From: Takakia lepidozioides
Lineage: Eukaryota > Streptophyta > Takakiopsida > Takakiales > Takakiaceae
DNA: 64,000 nt
Direction of reading: 5' to 3'
Assembly: GCA_030704615.1 (NCBI GenBank)
Contig: CM060733.1
Location: 54,312,001-54,376,000, forward strand
Numbering within the stretch: the stretch's first letter is position 1; every line of letters begins with the position of its first letter. Both the position numbers and the translations under genes were made by a program. Below the pieces are notes generated by a model. It had not been told where the DNA came from. It saw nothing but the letters and a program-made list of their open reading frames with translations, and searched no databases. Positions 32,712 to 45,480 of the stretch are shown here, piece after piece.

Positions 32712-34020
32712 AGGGAAGTTCTTTGAAATTGTTTGATTGATCCGAGGAAGCTGATATGTATAGGGAAAGTTTTTCCGGGAGACCCCTTAGGGAGTTCTAG
32801 ACCTTGTGCCCGAGGGCGTTAAACCTGAGTAAGGGTTTCCGGGAAAAACCTTCCCACGCAAAGCACTTAGGAAAATTTTACTCCCCTATAGGCTCTGTAA
32901 ATTCAATTCATTGGACGTTAAATAAATGCATGGAATTCATGCTACCCCTGCCGTATAGTAATTATGAATAGGTAGTAAAAATTTCTGGAAGATCACATAG
33001 TGTCTATTAATAAATATCACGGTAACAGGATTTGAGCCCTGAATCACCCAGGTGGCACGGAGGGTAATATGTAATATCCCATGGACTTTCATTTATGGCA
33101 TGCACAAGAAGTTGAACGGATGTCATTCATTAAAAGACAGAATATTCTATTGACAACTGTCTCGATCCAATTCGAAAACTAATAGAAAGTATCGGTGCCA
33201 AAGCAGCTGAAACCCTTTGCGTAGTCATGCCAGGGCCAACAAACTTTACTCCCCTATAAATCAATCAGATATTGTTGCCATCTGAGAGGAGATGCAGTTT
33301 TAGAGTAAGAGAGGCTTCAATTCATACTTCGGAGGTTGGGTAGCTTGTGAGCATGCTCAGGCAAGCACAAGCGAATATTCAGGATATTCCCTAGGTGCCT
33401 TTCGAATATTCTCTAGCGAAACTAAAATTGAGAAACTAAAACTTTGCAAAACTATTTTTAACTACTCACATAGGCCCTCACAACATCACTCAAGAAACAA
33501 GTAACACCTATACACGATAAACATGTTACCCTATAGGCGTGGGGTTTCCTCACGTTATGCAAACCGGATACCCCAGAAAAACAAAAATCATGGTTTTCAG
33601 TCCGGCAGTTTAAGAAAAGTTATTTTCGCATTGAGAAAATAAAATTTGAAGGTACTCATATGCACTGTGCCGTTAACATGTAATTCCTATGACCGCGGTT
33701 TGAAAACATTTAACCCCTATTACCGCGGGTTGTGCTCATGCTCACGTTGTACCAACCCCCATACTTCGGAATGGCGGGGCATGCCTTTTGGTCAGGTCAT
33801 TTGCTGGAACGCCTTCGAGGGTAAGATTTTTGGTCGGATCGCTACCATGTGGGGAGGTTTCCTTCTAAGGAGGGTTTGTTCGGGATGAGTTCAATCATCT
33901 AACTAGTTGGCAGACCAAATTCTACCAAATAAGCAACTCTCAAGTAACAAACGAAATTTTGTTCTGAATTAAGTGACAAGTGTCACCCACCGGCAAATGA
34001 TATGTATAGATAGGAACACA
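32712..34020. other. Intergenic, no gene seen
   Basis: AT-rich sequence; the frame at 33646-33888 has no recognisable motif. Confidence 0.4.
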
Positions 34021-35235
34021 ATAGGAATCCGGCTCATGTAACCCACACCCGTGTAACCCCGCTTCATGCAACCCTAGCTCCTGTCACCCTATGTAACCCT
34101 ACATCGTGTAACCCCGCCCCATGTGAGCCTCATGTCACCCTATGTCACCCCAATCGTGTAACCCAAAAAATGTGACCGCGCTTCCTGTAACCCTGCCTCA
34201 TGTCACATGTAACCGTGTAACCCCCATTGCCACTTCCACCAGCCCACCAGTTCCTGTAGCTCCTCATGTAACTCTTCCAATGTAAGCCCCGCCACATGCA
34301 ACCCCGACCGTGTAACCTCCTCCAGCCCAAACCATTTAATACCGCCTCATGTAGCCCTACGTAGTGTAACCACAGCAGTGTCATGTAACCCTAATCATGT
34401 AACTCCGCAAAATGTAACCCCGACTCATGTCACCATATGTCACCGATCACCCCCAAAAGTGTAACCCTTCGTAACCTTATATTGTGTAGCTCTGCCCCAG
34501 GAGAGCCTTGTGTCACCCTCTCTAATCCCAAATCAAGACCGACTGTGTAACCCCCGCCATATAATCCTCTGACACCCAGTGACAACTAGCCTCTATAACC
34601 CCGGAACATGTAACCAAGACCGTGTAAACCTCACCCATGTAACCCTCACCATGTAACCTCGGCTCATGTACTCGTGACTGTATAACCCCCATCTATATAA
34701 CCCCAAACAGTGTAATTCGCGGCCGTGTAACCCCCACCAATGTGACCCAAGAAATGTAACCCCTCATCTGTGTAACTCCCCCCTATGTGACCCTTGTGTC
34801 ACCCTCTGTAACCCCAGATCATGACCGACTGCGAAACCCCCACCATGTAACACAAAATAGCGTAGCCCTGACACTTGCAACCCCAACTCATGTCAACCAG
34901 TACTGTAACCTTGCATCATGTCACCCTGCCCCACGTCATGTAACCGCGACCGTGTAACCTCTAGTGTGTAACCCCGCCTCATGTGACCCCAGCTAGTGTC
35001 ACCCCTATGTCATTGTGTCATCATATGAACACCCTGCCATGTAGCTAGTGTCACCCAATGTAACCCTAAATTGTGTCACCCTCCCCCATGTGGGCCTCAA
35101 GTAACCCTCTATAACCCCGACTCATGTATCCGCGGACATGTAACCCAAACCGTGAAACCCTGCAACATGTAACCCCGACTCGTGTCACCCAGATGTCCCT
35201 GTATGATCACCCAACTAATTTAACCCTGCGTGATG
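34021..35235. repeat. Degenerate minisatellite of TGTAACCC / TGTCACCC units (about 1.2 kb)
   Basis: Dozens of copies of (a/g)tgtaacccc or (a/g)tgtcaccc, mostly 14-20 bases apart with spacers such as 'gcctcatg', 'cgaccg' and 'cccacc'. No fixed higher-order period was found by eye. The core is not the plant telomere CCCTAAA. An isolated group of the same words occurs at 3767-3803. Confidence 0.85.
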
Positions 35236-35442
35236 AGGTCTCTTCAGTCTGATTCTTGGTGGAAAAAGTATACACTGAGGTTGATGGAGACCCAGATGGC
35301 TATGCAAAGAATGGGGTTCTGCGCAGATCCTGCCAAGACGCTGGGTGCGGAGAAAAGAGGGTCTGGATCTGCTTCAACAGAGTTGGCCCACTCGTGTTGC
35401 CCAAGGTAGAGCAACGAGCAAAGGTGGTCTTTGCGACAGCTT

Positions 35443-35712
35443 CTTGAAACCTAACCTTTTTAATTCTTTTTTGGCTCTGAAGGGTGCCGGTTCAGGGCAG
35501 AGACTTTGCGTCATGCTGAAGTCAATGGAGAAAATGTAGTCAACGGACTTTACACGTGTCAAGAGTATGACTGGAGCTGTCTTGAAACCTAACCTTTTTA
35601 ATTCTTTTTTGGCTCTGAAAGGTGCCGGTTCAGGGCAGAGACTTTCAATCATGTTGAAGTCAATGGAGAAAATATGGTCAACTGATCTTACACGTGTCAA
35701 GAGTATGACTGG
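35443..35712. repeat. Two tandem copies of a 132-bp unit
   Basis: 35443-35574 and 35581-35712 are about 90% identical (CTTGAAACCTAACCTTTTTA ... AAGAGTATGACTGG), spaced 138 bases. The minus-strand 108-codon frame here is made of this repeat (FRAKKELKRLGFK occurs twice) and is not called as a gene. Confidence 0.9.
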
Positions 35713-36035
35713 TTTAAAAAGCTCTTAAGTATAAACCACGTGGCAACTTGTCAAAATTGTTGTTTCAATCATGGACAGCCTCTTGCGGTTTGCCGCTTGA
35801 AATATATGTAGTGGTTGAAAGTAATACTCATAAGAATTAACAAGTCTGAAACCAACATGTTTCTTAAGATTTGCTTGGTATTATCTCGACTTATGATGTA
35901 ACTTCACCCTGAATTGCTATTGCCTTTCCTTTGCAAATTCACTGGATTTTAAACAAGCGGCTCTGTCCTTGCTCTTTCCTTTGGTGATTTTGGGTTTGTT
36001 GTTTTATACTTTTTCCACGGCTTCATGAATCATGC

Positions 36036-36478
36036 CCATCGACCCTCCGTAGACTAGGCTTACTGGATAAGCCTAGTTCTCCCCCTAAGCAAGATGTCTG
36101 CACAATAAAGTTATCCGTTAAGTCTAGGGGATGCAGGGTGAGTTCGGCCACTTTGGTAAAAAGACAGGGTGAACGTCTATGAAGCGGGCCCACAAAGTAC
36201 AAGCGAAATATATACAGGACCAAACTCAAAATAGCATGAAAAACCAGATCAGCTAGTGCCCAGTTTACTCGACTAGTGCCTATTTTACTGGACATAACGG
36301 ATAGGTTCAAACTGCCCACCAAAGCTACATGTGGAGATGGATCAGAGGGTCAAAGAGGCCGGGACTTAATGGATAACTTTAATGCCTCCATCCCTTGCGG
36401 GTCCCATCAACCCTCCATAGACTAGGCTTAATGGATAAGCCTAGTTCTCCGTTCCCTCCTAGGCAAGAAGTCTCCACA
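36036..36478. repeat. Direct ~70-bp repeats flanking MITE A copy 2
   Basis: 36036-36105 and 36408-36478 share 'cgaccctccgtagactaggctta..ggataagcctagttctcc..aagcaagatgtct'. Each contains the hairpin ACTAGGCTTA/TAAGCCTAGT. Confidence 0.7.
36108..36379. mobile_element. TA-flanked MITE, family A copy 2 (272 bp)
   Basis: Starts AAGTTATCCGTTAAGTCT and ends GGACTTAATGGATAACTT, with TA on both sides (36106-36107, 36380-36381). Same family as 18409-18812, shorter by an internal deletion of about 130 bp. Confidence 0.85.
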
Positions 36479-36759
36479 ATGCCTCTATTCTTGCCCGGAA
36501 ATACAGCCAATAACCTTTACTTTACTCTGGAAGGTAAACACTTTACTGTAACTGCCGTAGGCAATGTGGGAGGTGGGAGTGGGTTGTTTCAGTACCCCTC
36601 TTTTCTCACAAAGCTACATTGGTCCTATTGTTTTTCGGATGAAATATATTTTCAATAAAAAAGAACATTGTTCACTAGTAGTCGGGAGAAACGCGTAGCC
36701 CTAGTATTGTAGAATGCATATGGTTGCCAAGTAGGGGTGAGCAGTCTATCGGTAAGGCA

Positions 36760-36885
36760 ATGGTGACAGTAAATATGAGGTGCAACATTCGAATTTTGAT
36801 GGTCGAATTTTGTGTCAGCCCCCACCCTAGTTTGACACCAAGTGAGAATTACACCAATTGGAGTTACACTCCCATAACCGATTTT
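36760..36885 (+). repeat. SINE-like dispersed repeat, copy 2
   Basis: Partner of 3707-3875: 'aaggcaatggtgac', 'atgaggtgcaacattcgaattttg' and 'tgacaccaagtgagaattacaccaattggag' occur in the same order. Confidence 0.4.
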
Positions 36886-37089
36886 TAGAGCAGACTCGCT
36901 GACGTGGCGTGTTTCTACTGGAGTTGAGGAGGGTGCTATATGTGGTATTCTACGACCTACTAGATTTTAACTACCTACCTACCTGCCGCAGGGATGAAAA
37001 CTTCATATCACAGCTCCAAATGGATAGAAAACATGTTGGTAGGTACATACAAGGGTAAACTGACTGGCTCGCTGCCCTAAAAACCGGTT

Positions 37090-37226
37090 ATGCCCGGTAG
37101 CGCTCGAGAGGAGCCCCTGCTACCGGATATAGCAGGTCGCCATGACATCTCGCCGCTAATGCGGCTCGGTAGGTCCTGGCTCCCTGCTATATCCGGTCCT
37201 CTCGAATGCTACCTGCTCCTTCGTGT
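37090..37226. repeat. Imperfect hairpin (inverted repeat)
   Basis: GGTAGCGCTCGAGAGGA..CCGGATATAGCAGG near 37096-37135 pairs with CCTGCTATATCCGGTCCTCT..GCTACC near 37190-37214. The left arm has about 10 extra bases. A similar GC-rich hairpin is at 58172-58290. Confidence 0.6.
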
Positions 37227-37916
37227 CACTCCGAGTCTGTTCCGCGATGTACTATATGAGATATAGATATTTATGGTGTATATTGTGATTCTTGGGACTC
37301 TTGAACTTTGAGTCGCTCCCATGCCACAAGCGGTAAAGATGTATTGATCCCTTCCTTTGATGATTTCGATATGCTCTTTGTCTTTCCTTGTTGTTAGCCA
37401 GACTTGGCTTTGGGGTAGTTAGTTACCCATCTCTTTACGGCACCTGTGAGGTTATTTTTCCTAACATCATCAGATTTGATCAATCGGACCTTCTTTAAAA
37501 CATAAATAGAATAGGATGCTAAACATGTTCAATGAAATAGGTTGGGAGCTCAACAAAGTTGTCTGCATCCGTGTGAAAACTTGTTTATGAGGATGAGCCC
37601 ACAGAATCGCGTTCGCAAAATGAAGACGAACTATGAAAGCAACGCAGTGCAATCTCTGGGTCGATTGCTCCACTCAAGCGTAGCACCCCAATGAATGAGT
37701 GCAATTTATTTGTGTCCGACGAAGTAGGGCTCGAGAATTTGGTTTTCTGACACTAGATATTTCATCATCCTATCTGCTGGAGTGCAACTAGCTCACACAG
37801 GTCTGCCCTGCTCAAGTTGGCTACCTCCCGATCTCGAGGTGGACCTATAGAGCATGTAACTGCAAGAATGAAGGTCTAAACTGATACTTTGAAAGATTCA
37901 CTATATATCAGTATCC

Positions 37917-40396
37917 TCAGAGACTGGATACGTAGGATAGATTGTAGGGGTTCGCGTAGCTCGAGTTGCCCGACCAGATTACGTCGAAGAGAAGACTGTT
38001 CGTATACTCTGTGGGGTTGAGGTAATCCCAATACACAAACTGAGATGAATTGCTGCATAAATACTCTGGGGTGACTGTGCCACATTGAGATTTGGCTTGC
38101 AGCTCTCCAGTCCCGCAGCACGCGGCGGTGGTGTTCGTGAAACCTGCAAAGAGATCGATGCATGCAAGGTAAGACAAGTTGCCATTGTAACCAGCATATA
38201 CGATGATCTCCACGGAACTGCTTTCGAACTCTTAAAGATTGACACGGTTTGTTTTCGCCAGATTTAAGAATAGACGAAAGCTGCCAATTGAACCCATGCC
38301 ATCTAACCCTTATTGAAGTCTCCCTTCCGAGTCTTGTTTTGCATGTATCTCTACCTGCCTAAATTCTCGTAATCTGTAGGGGGGAAGGGGGAAGGGGCAC
38401 GACCCATTTGACAATTAAGAATTGATTCCGAACTGTTAAGAAAATGTTGACGACTGGGTATTGTTTCGATCTGGGCGGCTAGCAGTTGGTCCCTTTTGAT
38501 TCTTTGAGGCATTACGACTTACTCTTGAAGGGGAACGATGTTTGTACATACCGTAATGTGCAGCGTTGGCTAGGAAATCGGCCTGAGGATCATAGAGATC
38601 AATAGTGATGAGCCAGCCACTTGGAAAGCCTTGTACAAGTCTTGTGAGCGTTGCATTGAGTGCAGTGTTGAAATCGACCACCAACTGATTGAGTTCATCT
38701 GAGCACTGTTCAGTAGCCCCCGCAAGTCGTTCTTTAGGGGAACAGCCTATCTGGCCTACCCCCAACACCACGAAATTTCGTGCCCCACAGTCGTAGAGTT
38801 TCTGCAGAAACACTCAAAAGGAGATTAGGTTTAGTTTCAACCTGACGTAAACCTATTTCGTACACCCCCTACCCAGACCTTATCAACTTTGTGGATATGG
38901 CGGACACCTACAATGCTGAGTTGAACTTGGACTGCTGAAAGGAAACAGACATGCTGATCTAGCTAGAAAACAGAAATTCAATATGTCACAGGGAGGCATA
39001 GTGGAACAACGCAGAACCCCTGAAACGCGAACAAATGGAACCCTAAACGTTGAGAGAGGCGTACAGAGAAGTATGTAAAGAGCGACCCTTCCCCTGTCGG
39101 AGTTATGTGTACTTACAATAAATGCCGCCGAGTAAGCTATCATCAGTTGTTGTATGTAATCAGTTGAGTTGAATTGAGACTGGAGAGTCGTGGAGTTAAG
39201 GTAGTATATGAGATCATTGGCCCCTTCTGAGATCAATAATATTCCATCCATTATGATGTTGGCGGCCTGGGAAAGATTTCCCAGAGAACTTACAAGGCCC
39301 GCGCTCATGTTGTAGTACTGCTCGACTTGCTGAGTCAGCGAGACCGTCTGCGATCATCAAGTTGGCGCCATTAGTTTCTATTTAGAACCTAACGCTGTCA
39401 CAGAGACGACAGCAGAAGTTACCGGTACAATTTGGACTAAATCAACAGAAGTCGGGCAATCTAGTATTGACTGGAGATACTTTTGTCAATCACTAGCAAG
39501 AAGCCCGGAACCATTTGGAGCCTTAGAAGCACTCTACGCCAGGACCCAGATTCTGCTCAAGTATAAGAAGGAGGAAGGGCGCGGCTATTGTTGCAATTCC
39601 CGTAAGGAATCAACCATGTGCAGCATATCTACAATGATATGTAGTTCCGAGAACTGCCTATAACACGATGACGATGATATATGTACTTGTAAGTCTTTGT
39701 GAAACCGGATTGGAGATGCTATATGTACACAGTTGGCAATGAGCTCTCGAAGTCCTAGAACTAGCGGTAAACTGATACAATTAGTTACCTGCCCAGAATA
39801 GGTGGTGTCTAAAATTCCACTTCCTGCAGAGGCAAAACTTGCACCGTTGCTGTAGTTGGAGTTTGGTTGCAAGTATGGAGGCGGGGATGGCAGATTCAAG
39901 CGCTCAGCTGTCGTTATAGACATACAAGAAAGACCACCACCAAATCAGTAGCCCCATATTAATTACCGGAACGGAAGTGGATAGAAAGTTCAGCATCCGG
40001 CAGCAACATATAAGATTCAACTGACCATAAAAAGCCCAGCCTTACCGCCTGAAACCAGTTTGGATTGCACCAGTTCTAGAGATCTCAATGTCCGATAATA
40101 TATCTAGGGGGTGACCGATATGAATTACCTGCAAAATCACCAATGGTGCGGCCATCAGAGAACCGGCCTGTAGGCTTATAGAAATAATTTTCGCCATAAG
40201 GTGTAAAGTTGGCCTTAAATGTGGTCGTGATGTAGTTGTTGGTGCCCGAGTCCAGTACGGAGTCCCCCAACAGGAAGATCGCTGGTGCTTTTGTTCCAGC
40301 AACCAAAGTGGCAGAAGAAACCATTGAGAGAATTGCGAGACTAATCCAACATATGTTGCATCTCGACATTGCTCTATCCCTACTGTGCATCTCCAT
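37917..40396 (-). CDS. GDSL esterase/lipase-like secreted protein
   Basis: Five exons on the minus strand: 40396-40129, 39907-39789, 39347-39117, 38801-38552, 38143-37917 (268+119+231+250+227 nt), 364 aa, all GT-AG and in phase. The N-terminus has a hydrophobic signal segment (CNICWISLAILSMVSSATLV). Block I is FLLGDSVLDSG (Ser46), block II NGASFASAGSG (Gly111), block III SEGANDL (Asn173). Block V is WDYLNPTE where the family has DxxHPTE: Asp329 is present but the catalytic His is Asn332. C-terminal Cys pattern (AACCGTGELQ...C) fits the plant family, and length is typical (350-390). The usual role is hydrolysis of ester bonds in cutin, lipids or xylan in the wall. Without His, activity may be lost or altered. 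The frame is intact, so the gene is probably expressed. Confidence 0.93.
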
Positions 40397-41130
40397 ACTT
40401 GTTGATTGTATCTGTTGCCTTGCGAAGAGGAATATGGGATCTAGACGATAGTTTTAGGGTCACAACAGAAGAGATGAAGTACACAACAGAAGTAGGAGTC
40501 GGTAACAGACATAATCTTCTCAGATCACAGCTCAGATCTGCGAGGGACAAAGGAGGGCCTTGCGGGTAAAGATGCCCTGCACGAATGAAATGCAATGGAA
40601 CTTTTTAAACGACAATCCAGGAGAAGATACATCTTCGTCTAGTCCCGAAATATAATAGTACCCACTGGAACGACGAAGCTGCTCGACGTGCAGCAGGCGT
40701 GCTGCGGAGGGTGGGCTTGGAGCAACAAGACAACGACGATGCCTCGGGGTTGGCAAGCTTTGACTAGCGCACTGTGCCCAGTCAGCGGATTGCCATCGCC
40801 GCCATCTCGTGCTTTTCTCACATTCTCAACCTTCTAGACCTTCTAGACCTTCAGACTTCAGCAAACCCACCCTTCCCAGGTTTTGATCCCCGGACCATCA
40901 GTGCCCAGGTTGAATTTCTTCCATTATTGTCCAGGAAAAATGGGATGTCGGCACCATTAATTCTGTATTAAATTGAGGAGAGGGTACTAAGAAATCGCCT
41001 CCGTACTAGACACGCGAACGGAAAGGATGCGCAAGGTTCGCAACGAGAAAAGGAAACAAAATAATAAATATTTAATATGATGACACATATATGAAAGTTT
41101 TTTCGGCCGAATATATTATTTATTTTTAAA
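40397..41130. other. Upstream region of the GDSL gene
   Basis: Probable promoter and 5' UTR of the minus-strand gene; no other gene seen. No clear TATA box was picked out. Confidence 0.4.
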
Positions 41131-44100
41131 GGGAAACCACCTGGGAGCGACAGCTCACAAATCAGGACCCATTTTTTAAAAAACAAAAAATAATAATTAA
41201 ATAATTAAAAAAAAAGGAGGCCCCTTGATAGTGAGAGGAGAAAATAACCTCCCTTTTTTTTTCCCTTAAGGAAAGGGGACGGAGGCCAATTAAAACGAGG
41301 AAAAATAGCCTCTAGGCCATAAGGATACAAGGCCACAAGTGTTTACAGACCTACAGAAGCATCCACAACACTGAGAACCTCTTTCACAGCAACCGTGCCA
41401 TTTTTTCGTCTTTTAGTTGAAATGTCGGTGGGAGATAATTTTCCCATGCCTTGTAGTACAAGAATGGCTTAAGTGATCAATGGAATGCCCAGTGGCAGTG
41501 TCATAGGTCCCATGGATTCCCAGATAGAGTAACTAGCGGACACGGGACCATGGGATAAGTTCTTCAGTCAACACTTTTTTTCAATTGTTTTTTGTTTGGA
41601 AATTCTCCTTTTATAGATAAGGGGGGAAAATACTGAGAGCCAAGAAGTGCCACATTTACAAACAATTGAAGAAAAATGTTTTTCCCTCCTTCTTCAATAG
41701 AGTTTTTTGCGTTCCTTATAAAATAATAATGATAATAGAAAAAAAAAAACAAATCCACGAAGTCCCTCCCCATATAAGAAAGATTTAACACTACCACAAG
41801 GTGAGAGTGAGTCTAACTTCCAATCGTTTATGTAACAAAACGACCAACATAGCATTGCACAAGCTTCACCATCGCTTATGTAATTGGCGAAATTAATTTG
41901 ATCTGTGGGTCGTTATTTTCCAATTTCATAAAACGCTACAGTTTACATGAGAAAAAATTTATATGTATATAGAGTCTCTGTCACTTTCCCTCAAGAGGAA
42001 ACTTAAGAAGAAAAAAAAAAACTTTTGGTTAACAGAAAAGAAAAGAAAATAGAAAAAAATGATTCTTTGCTATTTTAGCCGTACCATCCTTTTGGCATGT
42101 TGTTTGCTGCGTATCAAATTTCCACAAATCGCATCATGTGAGTGAGTGAGCACTGTTGGAATATCTTCCATGATCACTTGTAAGGATACAAATGGATAAA
42201 ACCCTGTTTCAAAAATACATATATATATACCATCAACCGTTCAATTTTTAGCAAATTCTGCACATTCCCAGTGATCTGGCATCTTTGCTGACCCTGTGGA
42301 TTTGGGGGCTGGCTCAAAAAATCCAGATTGATCGAAAACAGTTATATGAAGCAATGGAGGGCCCATAGAGCACCGAACCCAATCCATAGCAAGAAAAGGC
42401 TGGGTGGGTCCCAAATACAGCAGCTTCTCTGAGGAAAGTCCCTCTGGCCTTGCATAACCTGACTTTGGGGGCACCTTGCCTGTTGAATTTGTGCGCCGCC
42501 CAGTTACAACGCTGTTGCTGGGTGCCACACTGGTCATGCCACGTTCAACTTGTCTTCCTGTAGATGGCTAACTAGTCCAGTGCTTGAATGACAACTCGGC
42601 TATGTAATACTTTTGCAGCACGCATTCCGAACCTTCCTCCTCGTGGGGGAAAGGAAATTCCTAGTTTTCTTCCCACCTCCCTCATGAGAGATAGTAATTC
42701 GTTGACGCACAGAGGAGAGATCACAGAGGATCCTGAATACCAAGGATATGGGTGAGCAGCCGCTTATCATGTCACGTCCCCGTATTCCCCTCTATCCCAT
42801 GTGCAAGGCATACCATAGTCATGTAGACTTTAATTAAGGACTCGTGCTCTAGAAGGTATATATATGTATATAAGTTATATATGAAAGCAAGTCTAGAGAC
42901 TAGAAACTTCAGTACGAGTAAGGAAAAGCTCGTACAGTGCAGACTCTTCTGAGATTGCGACCAGTGCAAACATTCAGACCTTGTGGGTTTTGACTTTGGG
43001 CACCAAAGCACAGCACACACACAAGTAAACTCATCGGAAATGTGGCAAAGAAGGCAACCCTCTAGTGTTGGAGCAGCCATTCTTTTAGTGGCGAATAATC
43101 GCTAGATTTCGACCTCCCGCGGGTCTTGGCGACAGGGGTAAAGGGAAATGAGGCTGAAAAATCATCACTTTTCGCCAAAAGCTTATCTGTTGGGCCCACC
43201 ATTCGCTAGAGGGGCCGCCACAGGGAGGCACATGGCGCCATACTGAGTGAAGACAGTTTACAGCAGAGGAGCCAGATCCCACCGACCACGTGCAGGACAT
43301 CGCCGCATTCGGAGTGCGCGGGAGGACGTGGGGCCAGCTATGTTGCCCATTTTTGGGCATATATATATATATATATGGGTAAGTATAGTATAGTCTGTAT
43401 AGATAGACTTTGTAGTGATTTTTTTTTAACATGTGTGTGGGTAGCTTAGTGGTAGAGATCTCCCTTCCGGGCCAATCGATAACTCCTAACATCTCAAACG
43501 GTTTTTGATAGCAACCTGGTTTGGATGATAAAGTTCCTAAATATGAAAAAGGTGGCCGCGGAGGAGGGCAAAAGGGTGATTGCAGAGGAGGATGATAATC
43601 AAAAGGGTGGCAGAGGGTTACAAAAAAAACCGAATGAGAATGTCATTTATTCATTGTTTTTGGGATGAAAGGACACATGTCAGCAAGTTTAGGACCTAAA
43701 AACAAAAAAACCTAAAACACACATCTATCTTCATTACTGTTTACAAGCTTTGTGAGCCAAGTTACTTGGTAATTTTATTTGTATTTCCAAGAGCCCTGCA
43801 AACATTGATACTTCTTATCTATGTGCCATGTAACGTTAGGCAGGGTCTTTTGTGCCAGGGTTCAAAATATGCCACTTAATGTAGATTGACTGAAATGCAA
43901 TATAAGCCAATTTAAGGTTTTCTACTTATGAATGGTGGTTTAAATTTTTTTTGTGGTGTTTGGCATAATTTCTGCCTAGTCGCCAATGATGCCTAAACCC
44001 TCCAATTTGCTATGTCAATTCTGGGTTATTCGCCTCAACAAGTCTACTAGGTTTTAGGTTCATTCGCCCAATACCCATTCAAAATCTCATATTATCGCCA

Positions 44101-45138
44101 GCCATTTCCACTGCGCATTTTGTACAAGCGCCAGACATGCTCCTCTAAGGTTCTAATGGATGCCACTTGTGCTACAATGTAAATACCTTAAAAGAAACGC
44201 TGTGTTGGAGACCTTAATTTCTTGCAGAGTCTTGTAGAAGTTATGTACCGGTCTGCACGCACGCACGTGTTATGTGGGATATTCTAGTGCTGATCTCATA
44301 TGACAGCTGACACGTAACCCAACCTGCACGGAACTACAGAACCACGAAAGTCCCCGGGTGTATTCATGGAGGATATGTCGACGGACGTCGGAAACATGGG
44401 CCTCTGAGGGATGGTATATATATTCGAGCAATGTGATCTTGAACTTTGTTGCGCAATCATCGCTTGGCAGAACTTAAGTTCCAGACCTGAACGAACCCCT
44501 TAGTACCAGTATTGACATCAATTGAGCTGGCTTACGGATTGAAGACTTGATAACTATGCTGTCGCGGGCTCCGGCTGGCATCTCTCTCTCTCTCTCTTCT
44601 CTTTTACCTTGAATATTCAAGGAGCTTTTAGGACTTCCCCTTTATGGGAAAGAGGGTATGTTCCAATTTTTCCTCCTTAGAGGCCCCTGACAAATGGAAA
44701 ATTACAAAACCCCTAAGAAAATCCCTTTGGCACGTTTATTAGAGGGAAACTTGGAGGGAAAGTCCAACATTCCAACTAATAATCCCTTGCTATGAAAAGT
44801 TGGAGGGAAAGTTGAAGGGGGAACTGTAAGAGGGAAAGATGAATGGGAAAATGTCCGAATCCCCCTCTGTTGTCCGCCTCCTGCGGCCCCACTGATTCAC
44901 CCTTCTAGAAAGGGGCCCACCGCCTCATCCGCTGCTTCTGGAAAGATCTAGAAGGGCGGGCCGCACCGCCAATCCCAAGCCGTAAAAACCTTCAGATTTT
45001 TTGGCTTTGTTAAAATTAGGGCTTCCCTGACAGGAATTTTCCCTCGCAAGTGATTACAGATTTTTGCCCCGGGGCGGGGGCTGTAATCCCAGATTATGGA
45101 ATCTGTCCCCTGACAGGCTGGCATATTTTATGGATCTA
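41131..45138. other. Intergenic; no supported gene
   Basis: Mostly AT-rich with A and T runs. Minus-strand frames at 42241-42537 (98 codons) and 43085-43492 (135 codons, including an AT microsatellite that reads YIYIY) show no family signature and are not called. At 43436-43466 GTGGGTAGCTTAGTGGTAGAG resembles a tRNA A box, without a following B box. At 44640-44860 the words 'gagggaaa' and 'ggagggaaagt' repeat. Confidence 0.4.
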
Positions 45139-45478
45139 CCGTACTTACCTAGCTTATTAGGCAATAATTAATTCAAAATCAAGTGCCTAATTAAATTTAG
45201 AACATTTTTGGAAAATGTGCCTAAAACTTGGAAATTTTTCCTGATAAGTGCCTAATTGCTCGAAAATTGTGATAATTGTGAGAATTACCTCAACAATAGT
45301 TTTTGAGAGAGGTCAAAAACAATTGTTCATTATTATCCAGGGTCGACTGTAATACATGCCTAATGTTTGGAAATTACCTAGGTGAGGTGCCTAAATTAAA
45401 AAAACGAATCTGCCTAATAATATTCTATTTTTATTAATTATTAGGTGCAGAAGTGCCTAATAAGCTAGGTAAGTACGG
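45139..45478. mobile_element. TA-flanked MITE, family B copy 1 (340 bp)
   Basis: Inverted ends CCGTACTTACCTAGCTTATT and AATAAGCTAGGTAAGTACGG extend to about 25 bp, with TA at 45137-45138 and 45479-45480. The body matches 57711-58032 over nearly its full length. It has no coding capacity. Best read as a non-autonomous Tc1/mariner or pogo-type element. Confidence 0.9.
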
Positions 45479-45480
45479 TA

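Noticed and set aside
34021-35235. Interstitial telomere repeat
   Set aside because: The core is TGTAACCC/TGTCACCC, not CCCTAAA, and spacing is irregular.
35374-35700. 108-codon minus-strand ORF
   Set aside because: It is two translated copies of the 132-bp tandem repeat.
42241-42537. 98-codon minus-strand ORF as a real gene
   Set aside because: No recognised motif, no neighbouring exons; could be chance.
43085-43492. 135-codon minus-strand ORF
   Set aside because: It runs through an AT microsatellite (YIYIY) and has no family signature.
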